Positions 1 through 6,986 of a stretch of DNA of 40,238 nucleotides are shown here, piece by piece. Under the pieces are notes generated by a model that saw only the letters and a list, made by a program, of their open reading frames with translations, had not been told where the DNA came from and searched no databases. The position numbers and the translations under genes were made by a program. Location of the stretch: positions 1 through 40,238 of the forward strand of contig JACRKB010000184.1 of NCBI GenBank assembly GCA_016235545.1. The letters are read 5' to 3'. How positions within the stretch are numbered: position 1 is the first letter of the stretch; each line of letters opens with the position of its first letter. Source of the stretch: Verrucomicrobiota bacterium. Its GTDB lineage: Bacteria; Verrucomicrobiota; Verrucomicrobiia; Limisphaerales; SXTU01.

Positions 1-1256
1 GGCAGCGCGTAGCGGAGGAAGTAGTCGCCGAACGAGGGCGTCTTCACCTTCGCGGCGTCGGCGATGGACTTGACCATGAAGTTCGGTCCGTTGCCGATGT
101 AGGTCATCGCTCCAAAGAACACCGCGCCCAGTGAGATGGCTATCAGTTCGTGGTCATGCTGCCCGACGAACGTGGACACGTCAGCCGGCTGGCTCAGGCT
201 GAGTCCCTGCCGGCCCATCGCAGCCGCGAGGAAGGTCAGGTAGGTCGGCGCGTTGTCCAGCACGCCGGAGAGAGCGCCGGTGAGCCAGTAAAACTTCATC
301 GCGCTGTTCAGGCCGAGCTGGGCGGCGTGGGTTTCGAGGTAGTCCAGCGCCGGGACCATCGTGGCGAAGATGCCCAGGAAGAGCCACGCGACCTCCTTCA
401 CGGGCGCGAAGGTGAAGTCATTCGCCTCATGCACGGGCTTGGAAGTAGTGAAGTAGGAGCCAACGGCGGCAGCAATCATGAGCGCCTCGCTCAGGCCGGG
501 CGGGTTGCGCAGGAACACTGCGGCGAGGATGAGTCCGAGGAAGCCCAGGTTGTGCAGCCCGTCCACCTTCCACGTCTCGTGCGCCGTCTCCGCGTCGCGC
601 ACGGGCTTGGGAGCGCGGAGAAAATTCTTCGAGTCAAAGGCGTAGAAGATGCCAATCAGTCCGAACACCGCGACGCACCATGCCTCCCAGCACTTCTCCA
701 GCGTCCACCAGAAGGGCACGCCGCGCAGGTAGCCCAGGAAGAGCGGCGGGTCGCCGATGGGCGTGAGGCAGCCGCCCACGTTGCTGACGATGAAGATGAA
801 GAAGACGATGTGAAACGCGGTGATGCGATACTTGTTCATCCGAATCCACGGGCGGATGAGCAGCATGGACGCGCCGGTGGTGCCGATGAAGTTCGCCAGC
901 ACAGCGCCGATGAGCAGGAAGACGCAGTTCACCCCCGGCGTGGCCTCACCTTTCACGCGGATGTGGATGCCGCCGCTCACCACGAAGAGCGAGCCGATCA
1001 GCGCGATGAAGCTGACGTATTCATGCGCGACATGGAGCATCCTCCCCGACGCACCCAGCGCGAGGACATAGTAGAGCGTGGTGATGAGGCCCAGACCGAG
1101 CGCGACGTGATGGAAGTGATGTTCCCACCAATGCTTGTTGAGAAATGGACCGAGTGCGATGGCCGCCAGCAGCAACGCAAAGGGGAGCATCATCCCGGGA
1201 TGCGGATCAGGCGTCGCGCCCGCAGCGGCGAGCAAAGGTGAAACAGCGGCGAACAT
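1..1256 (-). CDS. Sodium:proton antiporter, NhaD/CitM-like (3' end outside window)
   Basis: Open frame read from an ATG at 1256 to the left edge with no stop, so the C-terminus is missing (about 418 residues seen). It is a polytopic membrane protein: hydrophobic segments alternate with short loops, including an N-terminal segment ending in LGPFLNKHWWEHH and later stretches such as FVVSGGIHIRVKG, NFIGTTGASMLLIRPW, SNVGGCLTPIGDPPLFLG and GVLDNAPTYLTFLAAAMG. The paired motifs with N-x-x-G-x-x-x-P and D-N-A-P-T are what I associate with the ArsB/NhaD/CitMHS ion-transporter superfamily. The likely role is cation/proton or organic-anion exchange in the inner membrane; the substrate cannot be decided. 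It lies downstream of queD on the same strand, separated by 86 bases that hold a heptamer array. No clear Shine-Dalgarno sequence precedes the ATG; a second ATG pair lies about 20 codons in. Confidence 0.85.
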   Translation of the reverse strand, partial: MFAAVSPLLAAAGATPDPHPGMMLPFALLLAAIALGPFLNKHWWEHHFHHVALGLGLITTLYYVLALGASGRMLHVAHEYVSFIALIGSLFVVSGGIHIRVKGEATPGVNCVFLLIGAVLANFIGTTGASMLLIRPWIRMNKYRITAFHIVFFIFIVSNVGGCLTPIGDPPLFLGYLRGVPFWWTLEKCWEAWCVAVFGLIGIFYAFDSKNFLRAPKPVRDAETAHETWKVDGLHNLGFLGLILAAVFLRNPPGLSEALMIAAAVGSYFTTSKPVHEANDFTFAPVKEVAWLFLGIFATMVPALDYLETHAAQLGLNSAMKFYWLTGALSGVLDNAPTYLTFLAAAMGRQGLSLSQPADVSTFVGQHDHELIAISLGAVFFGAMTYIGNGPNFMVKSIADAAKVKTPSFGDYFLRYAL

Positions 1257-1313
1257 CGCGGCGGATGATTTGCCAAGGCCGCTGAAGCGGCAAGCTGCAA
1301 CCCGCCCGCCGCC

Positions 1314-1348
1314 CTCAACTCTCAACTTTCAACCTTCAACTCTCAACT
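1314..1348. repeat. Heptamer array, unit CTCAACT (5 copies)
   Basis: Five consecutive 7-base units (CTCAACT, CTCAACT, TTCAACC, TTCAACT, CTCAACT) run without interruption. The queD stop codon (TGA on the minus strand) and its penultimate serine codon lie inside the last unit, so the array forms the gene's end. It fills most of the spacer towards the antiporter gene. Confidence 0.9.
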
Positions 1349-1705
1349 ACCACGATACACCGCCTTCGCCGTGCAGGTCTCGGCCACGACCACTTCCGTC
1401 AGCAGCGGCAGGCTGGGTTTCAGGCGCTCCCAAATCCACACGGCGACGCTTTCGCTGGTCGGGTTTTCGAGACCGGGCACCTCGTTGAGATAGCGGTGGT
1501 CGAGCTGCTCCCAGAGCGGTTTGAACGCGGCCTTGATGTCCGCATAGTCCATCAGCCAGCCGAGCTTGGGGTCGCACTCGCCGGCCACGACGATTTCCAC
1601 CTTGAAGCTGTGCCCGTGCAGGCGGCGGCACTTGTGCGCCTCCGGCAGCAGCGGCAGCAGGTGGGCGGCCTCGAACTGAAAGGATTTTCTGAGTTCCATC
1701 TTCAT
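1343..1705 (-). CDS. queD: 6-carboxytetrahydropterin synthase QueD
   Basis: A 120-residue protein of the 6-pyruvoyl-tetrahydropterin synthase fold. In the queuosine/7-deazaguanine pathway it converts dihydroneopterin triphosphate to 6-carboxy-tetrahydropterin in the cytoplasm. The zinc ligands are visible as H15 (FEAAH), H30 and H32 (LHGH), and the expected catalytic Cys is C26, four residues before the HGH motif. The C-terminal [13 protein letters not shown] and [13 protein letters not shown] match the usual end of the family. Length is normal for QueD. A second ATG two codons downstream is an equally good start. No other queuosine genes are in the window. The last two codons come from the heptamer array at 1314-1348. 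Confidence 0.93.
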   Translation of the reverse strand: MKMELRKSFQFEAAHLLPLLPEAHKCRRLHGHSFKVEIVVAGECDPKLGWLMDYADIKAAFKPLWEQLDHRYLNEVPGLENPTSESVAVWIWERLKPSLPLLTEVVVAETCTAKAVYRGS

Positions 1706-1887
1706 GGGTCAATCCGCGTGGCGCACTGTCCGGAGCCATGTGTGCCGCTCTTTGTAGCCAGTGTAAATTTTTTTCTGCAATCACCCAAGACGCCGCCCGG
1801 TAAAAATATTGGTGGAGGAACTCCGTGCGGCACGTCTCAATCTCGAAAAGCGCATCGCCACAACAACAGCCCGCCGCCGACTCCTCC

Positions 1888-3201
1888 ATGAAAAACACCT
1901 CGCCCCACCGCTTCTCCCGCCGCGCGATGTTGCGCGGCCTCGGCGTCACCATGGCGCTGCCCTGGCTGGAGTCACGCCGTGTCTGGGGCGACGAGCCGCG
2001 CAGTCGGGCCAGCGGCAGCGAGGCTCCGCTGCGGATGGCCGTGCTCTTCGCCGGCAACGGATTTCACAGCAAGGAATGGTGGGCCGAGGGCGAGGGCCGC
2101 GACCTCAAGCTCGGCAAGGTGCTCGCGCCGCTGCACGACTTCCGTGAGCGCACGCTCTTCATCCGAGGCCTGTTCAACGCCGAGGCTCTCAAAGGCAACA
2201 TCCACAGCTCCCAGACAGGCAACCTCCTCTCCGGCGCGCCGCTGGCCTCCGGCGGGGAAATCCGCTCCGGCACGAGCATCGACCAGTTGCTCGCGCAGCG
2301 CTACGGCCGCGAGACGAAGGTGCCGAGCCTCGTGCTGGGCTGCGAGAAATCGAACCCCTCCGTCCACAAAAACTACTCCATGATTTACAGCTCCCACATC
2401 TCGTGGAGCTCGCCCACCACGCCCACGCCGCTGGAAGTCTATCCCGCGCTGGCGTTCGACCGGCTCTTCAAGGACGAGGCCGGTGCCGGCGACCAGAGCG
2501 TGCTCGACGCCGTCCTCACCGACGCCCGCGACCTGCGCCGGAGCATCAGCCGCCGCGACCAGCAGAAGCTCGACGAGTATCTCGACTCCGTGCGCGAGGT
2601 GGAGCAGCGCATCTCCAACGCCGGCAAGCGCGGCGAGCTGCAAGGCTGGCGGCCCACCCTGTCGAAGCCGAACATCCCCCGCCCCGCCGAGGGCATCCCG
2701 CAGGACATCGGCGAGCACATGAGGCTGATGAGCGACCTCCTCGTCCTCGCGTTCCAGACCGACACCACGCGCTTCTGCACGCTCAAGCTCAACAACGACC
2801 ACAGCTCCCTGCGCTTCCCGAACCTCGGCGTGGACTACATGATTCACCACCTCCTCTCCCACAGCGACACGGCGGACTGGCTCAAGGTCAACCAGTTCTT
2901 CGTGGACCAGCTCGCCTACATCGCGCGCAAGATGGCCGCCGTGCAGGAAGGCGAGCGCACCCTCCTGGACAACTCGATGCTCCTCTTCAGCTCCAGCATG
3001 CTCACCGGCAACCACGAGGCGCGGCAACTGCCCGTGGTGGTCGTGGGCGGCGGCGGGGGCCAGCTCAAAGGCGGGCGCGTGCTCGACTACCGCGAGAAGC
3101 CCGAGCGCCAGCTCTGCCGCCTCTACCTCTCCTTGATGGGCAAGTTCGGTGTCCGCCCCGAGCGCTTCGGTGACGCGACCAAGCCTCTTGAGGAGGTGTA
3201 G
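1888..3201 (+). CDS. DUF1552 family Tat-exported protein
   Basis: A 437-residue protein. I place the start at the ATG at 1888 because it puts the twin-arginine signal at the N-terminus (FSRRAMLRGLGVTMALPWLES); an in-frame upstream start at 1825 would add 21 unlikely residues. The body has the features of the DUF1552 family common in Planctomycetota and Verrucomicrobiota: LFAGNGFHSKEWW, FIRGLFN, SSQTGNLLSG, SIDQLLAQR, SWSSPTTPTPLE and a C-terminal LDNSMLLFSSSMLTGNHE. Fold and function are unknown; family members resemble DUF1501/sulfatase-like proteins. Usually such genes pair with a DUF1587/DUF1592 cytochrome-type partner, but none is adjacent here. It is divergent from queD across 182 bases. 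Confidence 0.88.
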   Translation: MKNTSPHRFSRRAMLRGLGVTMALPWLESRRVWGDEPRSRASGSEAPLRMAVLFAGNGFHSKEWWAEGEGRDLKLGKVLAPLHDFRERTLFIRGLFNAEALKGNIHSSQTGNLLSGAPLASGGEIRSGTSIDQLLAQRYGRETKVPSLVLGCEKSNPSVHKNYSMIYSSHISWSSPTTPTPLEVYPALAFDRLFKDEAGAGDQSVLDAVLTDARDLRRSISRRDQQKLDEYLDSVREVEQRISNAGKRGELQGWRPTLSKPNIPRPAEGIPQDIGEHMRLMSDLLVLAFQTDTTRFCTLKLNNDHSSLRFPNLGVDYMIHHLLSHSDTADWLKVNQFFVDQLAYIARKMAAVQEGERTLLDNSMLLFSSSMLTGNHEARQLPVVVVGGGGGQLKGGRVLDYREKPERQLCRLYLSLMGKFGVRPERFGDATKPLEEV

Positions 3202-3235
3202 CCAGCGATGCAATTGCAGACGATCTCCTGCAGCA

Positions 3236-3308
3236 GAGCAGGCAGGTGCATGAGTCCGGGCTGAAAACAGTGGTTGTCATCGCCCGCTTTCCGCACGCCT
3301 GCCTGCTC
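3236..3308. repeat. Inverted repeat GAGCAGGCAGG, 51-base loop
   Basis: GAGCAGGCAGG at 3236-3246 is the perfect reverse complement of 3298-3308. It lies just after the DUF1552 gene and immediately before the 180-bp dispersed element. It could form a long-loop hairpin at the transcript end, or be an older repeat of the same kind as the paired arrays elsewhere. There is no T-tract, so a classical terminator is not supported. Confidence 0.6.
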
Positions 3309-3313
3309 CACTC

Positions 3314-3493
3314 AACCCGAACTCCGAAATCGGGGGAGCACGCACGCCCCGGGCGTTGCTGGCCGCGCCATCGCGGCCGGCCTCTGACGTGCGGCACACG
3401 AACCAACGCCCGGAACTTTTCTGTGCTCCCGAATTTTCCGACAGGGCGCGGAAAACAGCTCCCGGGGCGGGCGCGCGCCCCATTCGACTTCGG
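3314..3493 (+). repeat. Dispersed ~180-bp element, copy A
   Basis: Begins AACCCGAACTCCG and ends CATTCGACTTCGG. It aligns over its whole length, with scattered substitutions and small gaps, to the reverse complement of 10739-10920. Both copies contain a long block around CACGCACGCCCCGGGCGTT, a TTTCCG/CGGAAA palindrome and a GC-rich block before the end. Substitutions hit all three codon positions of the best shared reading frame about equally, so it is not a conserved gene. Copy A ends about 10 bases beyond the waaF stop codon, in the waaF 3' flank. Confidence 0.85.
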
Positions 3494-3502
3494 ATTGTGT
3501 GC

Positions 3503-4684
3503 TCAAGGCCCCCGCGCCGCGCGCTCCACCGCATCCACCGCCGCAGAGACCGGGAGCGAGTTCATGCAGCGGAAATCAATCGGGCACTCCCGCAGGAAAC
3601 ACGGTGCGCAGGGCGCTTCACCGCACAGGAGAGAGTGGCGAGTGTCCCCGGGCAGGCCGGGGCCGGTCAGGGCTGGCGACGTGCTTGCGAAGAGCCCGGC
3701 CACGCGCGCGCCGACCGCGGCGGCGATGTGCATCGGCCCTGTGTCGTTGGTGAGCACGACGCGGCACGCGCGGAGAGCGGCGCAGAGTTCGCGGAGGGAG
3801 GTGCGCCCAGCGAGATTCACAAGGCTGACCTCCGGAATCGCCGCCCCGATTTCCGTCGCAAGCCCGCTGTCCGCCGCGCCGCCGAAAATGACAAAGGAGC
3901 AGTCGAGGCGCGCGCGCAGCTCCTTCGCGGCGGCGATGAAGCGGTCGGCGGGCCAGCGCTTGGCCGGGCCGTATTCCGCGCCGGCGTTCAGGCCGACGAT
4001 CAAACCGTCAGGCAAATCAAACTTCTCCTTCACCGCCGCGACCTCTGCATCCGTGACGGCGATGTGTGGCGCGAGCGGCTCCGGCTTGGCACCCAGCGCG
4101 GCGGCGAGATGGAGATAGTGGAAGATGTGGTGCGAAGAGCTTGGTGTGGTAGGGACGCGCTGCTGCGCGTCCAGGCCGGACGCGACGAGCCGCCGCACTT
4201 CCTCCGGAGTCCGCTTGCGCATCTTCACCACATCCGTGCGCCAAGCCACCGCTTCCGTGAGCAACCAGTTCCGCCAGCTCCCTGCGTAGCCGATGCGACG
4301 GGGAATGCCCGCGAGCCGCACTTCCAATCCCGAGCGGATGGAGTTCGGCAGCACCAGCGCCGCGTCGAAGCCCTCTTCTCCCTCTCCCCCAGCGTGGGAG
4401 AGGGCTGGGGTGAGGGGGCGACGCCACGCACGCAGCCGCCGCGCGACACTGAACGCACCTTCCTTCGCTGCAAACGTGACGACCTCGTTCACCGCCGGAT
4501 GACCTGCCCAAAGCCCCGCCAGCTTCTCGTGAGTGAGCAGCGTGATGTGCGTGTCCGGCAGCGCTTCGCGCAGACGCAGCAGCGCCGGCGTGCTCATCAC
4601 CGCGTCACCGATCCAGTTCACTCCGCGCACCAGGAGGCGGCGAGGATAGAGGATAGAGGATAGAGGATAGAGGGGCGTCGTCAT
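3503..4684 (-). CDS. waaF: ADP-heptose:LPS heptosyltransferase (WaaF-like, GT9)
   Basis: A 393-residue GT9 glycosyltransferase that would add heptose to the lipopolysaccharide core at the inner membrane. Family marks are VRGVNWIGDAVMSTPAL near the N-terminus, VVLTNDTGPMHIAAAVGA in the donor-binding half, and a Cys-rich tail (CGEAPCAPCFLRECPIDFRC). It is the last gene of lpxK-lpxL-waaF; its ATG overlaps the lpxL stop by 4 bases. Three stretches look foreign. Residues 4-14 are encoded by a GAGGATA heptamer array, which also supplies the region around the start. Residues 90-105 are encoded by a CCCTCTCCC/GGGAGAGGG hairpin inserted just before the conserved LVLPNS strand. Residues 171-179 are encoded by a GGACGCGC/GCGCGTCC hairpin. 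All three keep the frame. The exact heptose position (waaF versus waaC/waaQ) is not certain. Confidence 0.88.
   Translation of the reverse strand: MTTPLYPLSSILYPRRLLVRGVNWIGDAVMSTPALLRLREALPDTHITLLTHEKLAGLWAGHPAVNEVVTFAAKEGAFSVARRLRAWRRPLTPALSHAGGEGEEGFDAALVLPNSIRSGLEVRLAGIPRRIGYAGSWRNWLLTEAVAWRTDVVKMRKRTPEEVRRLVASGLDAQQRVPTTPSSSHHIFHYLHLAAALGAKPEPLAPHIAVTDAEVAAVKEKFDLPDGLIVGLNAGAEYGPAKRWPADRFIAAAKELRARLDCSFVIFGGAADSGLATEIGAAIPEVSLVNLAGRTSLRELCAALRACRVVLTNDTGPMHIAAAVGARVAGLFASTSPALTGPGLPGDTRHSLLCGEAPCAPCFLRECPIDFRCMNSLPVSAAVDAVERAARGP
4153..4172. repeat. Palindromic repeat GGACGCGC-TGCT-GCGCGTCC inside waaF
   Basis: A perfect 8-bp stem with a 4-base loop, flanked by GTGGTAG on one side. It encodes roughly residues 171-178 of WaaF in a linker between conserved blocks. 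The hairpin core is a motif I recognise as a common intergenic repeat in other bacteria, here tolerated in frame. Confidence 0.75.
4380..4404. repeat. REP-like hairpin CCCTCTCCC/GGGAGAGGG inside waaF
   Basis: A 9-bp perfect inverted repeat (4380-4388 and 4396-4404) followed by GCTGGGGTGAGGG. This is the widespread 'CCCTCTCCC...GGGAGAGGG' intergenic repeat. It encodes the protein stretch with LTPALSHAGGEGE, a peptide typical of this DNA repeat rather than of heptosyltransferases. Confidence 0.85.
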
Positions 4685-4728
4685 GCTGCTTTGCTATCTT
4701 CTATCCTCTGACTTCTATCCTCTCTCCC
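4642..4728. repeat. Inverted pair of heptamer arrays, unit GAGGATA / CTATCCT
   Basis: Left arm 4642-4676: four perfect GAGGATA units plus one degenerate. Right arm 4694-4728: CTATCTT, CTATCCT, CTGACTT, CTATCCT, CTCTCCC, the complementary heptamer. The 17-base gap holds the overlapping lpxL stop and waaF start. The right arm encodes the lpxL tail and the left arm encodes the waaF N-terminus, so two genes are extended by one element. Confidence 0.92.
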
Positions 4729-5613
4729 ACCCCGCCACTTCCCTTCCTTCCAACGGTTGTGAACCCAAAACCAGTTCGCCGGGTCACGGCGGATGGCGGT
4801 CTCGAAGGCGCGGTTCATTTCGCGCGCCATGTCCTCGGCGGGACGCGGGTGGCCGTTGAGGTGCGTGGGAATTTCGTCGCCCACCTCGATGCGCCACAGG
4901 CCCGGCGCGGTGCGGTAGCAGATGACTGTGAACAGCGGGCAGCCGTAGCGCAGCGCCAGCACACCCGGCGCGACGCTCGTGGAGCAGTCGCGCCCGAAGA
5001 ACGGCAGCCGCACGCCCCGGTCACCTGCATGCTGGTCGGTGAAGAGGCCGAGCAGCATCCCCGGCTTGCTCATCGCGGTCTTGAGCGCGTCGGCGTCTTT
5101 GCGTCGCTCGAAGAAAAGGCTGCCGGACTTCTCGCGCAACTCCTGCATCACACGCGTCAGCCCCTCCTGCCGCAGTCCGCGATAAGTCGTCGCTACCTGA
5201 TAGCCGGGGCAGAAGAGCGCCGAGCGCCCCAGCAACTCGAAGTTCGCGAAGTGCCCGACCGCGCACACGACGCTGCGCGGCCTCTCGCCCGCCGCCGCCT
5301 TGGGAAACTTCTCCGCGCCCACAAACTCGGTCACGGCACGGATGCCGGCATCATCGAAGCTCGCCGTCTTCACCGCGCAGGCGAAGCTCTCGCCAATGCG
5401 CCGGAAATTCTCGCGAGCCAGCGCGCGGACTTCGGCGGCGGACTTCTCCGGGAAGCACGCCGCGATGTTCCGCTGGGCGACATTGCGATGCCGCCCGTCC
5501 AGCACATAAGCCATCGCGCCGAACACGCGCCCCAACCACGCCACGGCCCCGAGCGGCAGCGCTTGCAAGCAAGCGATGACGAGGCGGGCCAGAAGAGTGA
5601 GGAACGCATCCAT
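4681..5613 (-). CDS. lpxL: Lipid A lauroyl/myristoyl acyltransferase family (LpxL/HtrB)
   Basis: A 310-residue inner-membrane acyltransferase that would transfer a secondary acyl chain to lipid A. The N-terminal hydrophobic segment (LTLLARLVIACLQALPLGAVAWLG) is the membrane anchor. The H-x4-E catalytic motif is present as GHFANFE, followed by TTYRGLR, GLFTDQHAGDRG with FFGRD, and the C-terminal PANWFWVHNRWKEG typical of the family. The start at 5613 gives a TGATG junction with the lpxK stop, which implies translational coupling; an upstream TTG at 5625 is less likely. The last dozen or so residues (GREDRSQRIEDSKAA) are encoded by the heptamer array and are not part of the conserved domain. 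Confidence 0.9.
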   Translation of the reverse strand: MDAFLTLLARLVIACLQALPLGAVAWLGRVFGAMAYVLDGRHRNVAQRNIAACFPEKSAAEVRALARENFRRIGESFACAVKTASFDDAGIRAVTEFVGAEKFPKAAAGERPRSVVCAVGHFANFELLGRSALFCPGYQVATTYRGLRQEGLTRVMQELREKSGSLFFERRKDADALKTAMSKPGMLLGLFTDQHAGDRGVRLPFFGRDCSTSVAPGVLALRYGCPLFTVICYRTAPGLWRIEVGDEIPTHLNGHPRPAEDMAREMNRAFETAIRRDPANWFWVHNRWKEGKWRGGREDRSQRIEDSKAA

Positions 5614-6785
5614 CACTTGAAACAAATCTGCCGCACGCAGTCCTGAAAGTCCTTCGCGCCGGAGAGGATTTTGATTTCCACGCGCATGAAGCAGATGGGC
5701 AGGTCGCGGCGGTCAATCTTCGGGAAGCGCACGGCGTCCTTTTGCGTGGTGACGATGATTTCGGCCTGGCGCTTCTTGGCGCGGTTGATGGCATTGAGGA
5801 CTTCTTGCTGCGTGAAGCGATGGTGGTCAGCGAAGCGCTTGGAATAGACGAGTTCCCCGCCCTGTTTCACGAGGCTGGCCTCGAAGCTCTCCGGCTGCGC
5901 GATGCCGCTGAAGCTCGCGACCTTCTTGCCCTTGAGGAAGCTCAGGTCCATCCGCTCGCCGGTGAACACGTCCTCGAAGTAGAGCGGGTGGTGGACGCAC
6001 TCGACGACGCTCGCCTTCGGGTTGTGCTTGGCGATGCGGGCGCGGAGGCGCGCGGTGTCGCCGTCGCTCTTGGTGAGGAAGATGACGCTCGCGCGGTCGA
6101 GGTGCGACGGCGGCTCGCGCAACGTGCCGCGCGGGAGGAGGTGCTCGTTGCCGAAGGGCTGCTGGCAGTCCACCAGCACGATGTCCTTCCGGCGGCCGCG
6201 CAGGTTCCAATACTGGTAGCCGTCGTCGAGCAGCAGCGTGTCGCAGCCGAACTTGGCGATGGCGTAGCGGCCCGCCTTCACGCGGTCCTTGTCCACGAGC
6301 ACGACCACATCCTTCAAGTTGCTCGCGAGCATGTAAGGCTCGTCGCCCGCGGTCTCGGAGTTGAGCAGCAGGTTTTTCCCGTCGGAGACAATGCGCGGCG
6401 GCGTGGTGTCCTCGCGAAGAAGGAGCTTGTTCAACAGGCGCGGGCCGAGCGGGCCGGGATTGGAGCGGTAGCCGCGCGAGAGGATGGCGACCTTGCGCCC
6501 GGCGTCAGTCAGCTCGCGCGCGAACTTCTCCACGACCGGCGTCTTGCCCGTGCCACCGACGGTGACGTTGCCCACGGCGATGACCTGCACGCCGAGCGTG
6601 GCGTCGCGGAGGATGCGGACGTTGTAGAGGAAGAGGCGGAGCTTCACGAGGACCGTGAAGACCTTTGAGAGGCCGAGCAGCGTGGTGCGCAGGAGCGCGG
6701 CGCGCTTGCCCTTGCGTTGCTCGAAGATGACTTCGAGCACGAAGGTCTCGGCGGTTTCCGTCCAGTTGCGGAGCGTCTCGCGCAT
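5613..6785 (-). CDS. lpxK: Tetraacyldisaccharide 4'-kinase LpxK
   Basis: A 390-residue kinase that phosphorylates the 4'-position of the lipid A disaccharide at the inner membrane, using ATP. The Walker A motif is in GNVTVGGTGKTPVVEK. It is followed by VAILSRGYRS, GDEPYMLA, LLLDDGYQYWNLRGRRKDIVLVD, the usual LPRGTLREPPSHLDRA and, near the end, IIVTTQKDAVRFPKID. It is longer than the E. coli protein (about 330) through an N-terminal extension of about 35 residues and a hydrophobic segment SKVFTVLVKLRLFLYN. It is first in the lpxK-lpxL-waaF operon. Upstream lies the AGTGATT heptamer pair, which presumably also contains or borders the promoter. Confidence 0.93.
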   Translation of the reverse strand: MRETLRNWTETAETFVLEVIFEQRKGKRAALLRTTLLGLSKVFTVLVKLRLFLYNVRILRDATLGVQVIAVGNVTVGGTGKTPVVEKFARELTDAGRKVAILSRGYRSNPGPLGPRLLNKLLLREDTTPPRIVSDGKNLLLNSETAGDEPYMLASNLKDVVVLVDKDRVKAGRYAIAKFGCDTLLLDDGYQYWNLRGRRKDIVLVDCQQPFGNEHLLPRGTLREPPSHLDRASVIFLTKSDGDTARLRARIAKHNPKASVVECVHHPLYFEDVFTGERMDLSFLKGKKVASFSGIAQPESFEASLVKQGGELVYSKRFADHHRFTQQEVLNAINRAKKRQAEIIVTTQKDAVRFPKIDRRDLPICFMRVEIKILSGAKDFQDCVRQICFK

Positions 6786-6822
6786 GTGGCGCTAGTGTGC
6801 CCGCGCGGGGAAGGGAGGGGAA

Positions 6823-6905
6823 AGTGATTAGTGATTGGCAAATCGTGAGGAGCCGGGGGCCGAGCACCTCCTGCGTCTCGGACCAATCACTAACTACCAA
6901 TTGCT
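6823..6905. repeat. Inverted pair of short heptamer arrays, unit AGTGATT / AATCACT
   Basis: Left: AGTGATT AGTGATT GGCAAAT (6823-6843). Right: AATCACT AACTACC AATTGCT (6885-6905), complementary to the left arm. The array occupies the lpxK leader side of the obgE-lpxK spacer. It abuts a separate perfect 9-bp inverted repeat, GCTGGCAAC at 6903-6911 and GTTGCCAGC at 6933-6941, which could act as the obgE transcript end. Confidence 0.85.
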
Positions 6906-6986
6906 GGCAACCTTTCAGATTGGCCACGTTCCGTTGCCAGCATGAACTGAGGTGCGCCCTTCATGCACGCGTCCGGCAAACCGCCA

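Noticed and set aside
150-1241. Plus-strand frame opposite the antiporter
   Set aside because: It is hydrophilic, low-complexity and without motifs, while the minus strand reads as a membrane transporter.
1825-1887. Upstream start for the DUF1552 protein
   Set aside because: It would place 21 extra residues before a well-formed Tat signal; the ATG at 1888 fits better.
3246-4663. Plus-strand frames through the 3.3 kb element and waaF
   Set aside because: The two element copies share a frame, but substitutions fall equally on all codon positions. The remainder is antisense to waaF.
4642-4676. Heptamer array as phase-variation tract of waaF
   Set aside because: A 7-base change would shift the frame and could switch waaF off, but the units already vary and no evidence of length variation is available from one sequence; kept as a repeat only.
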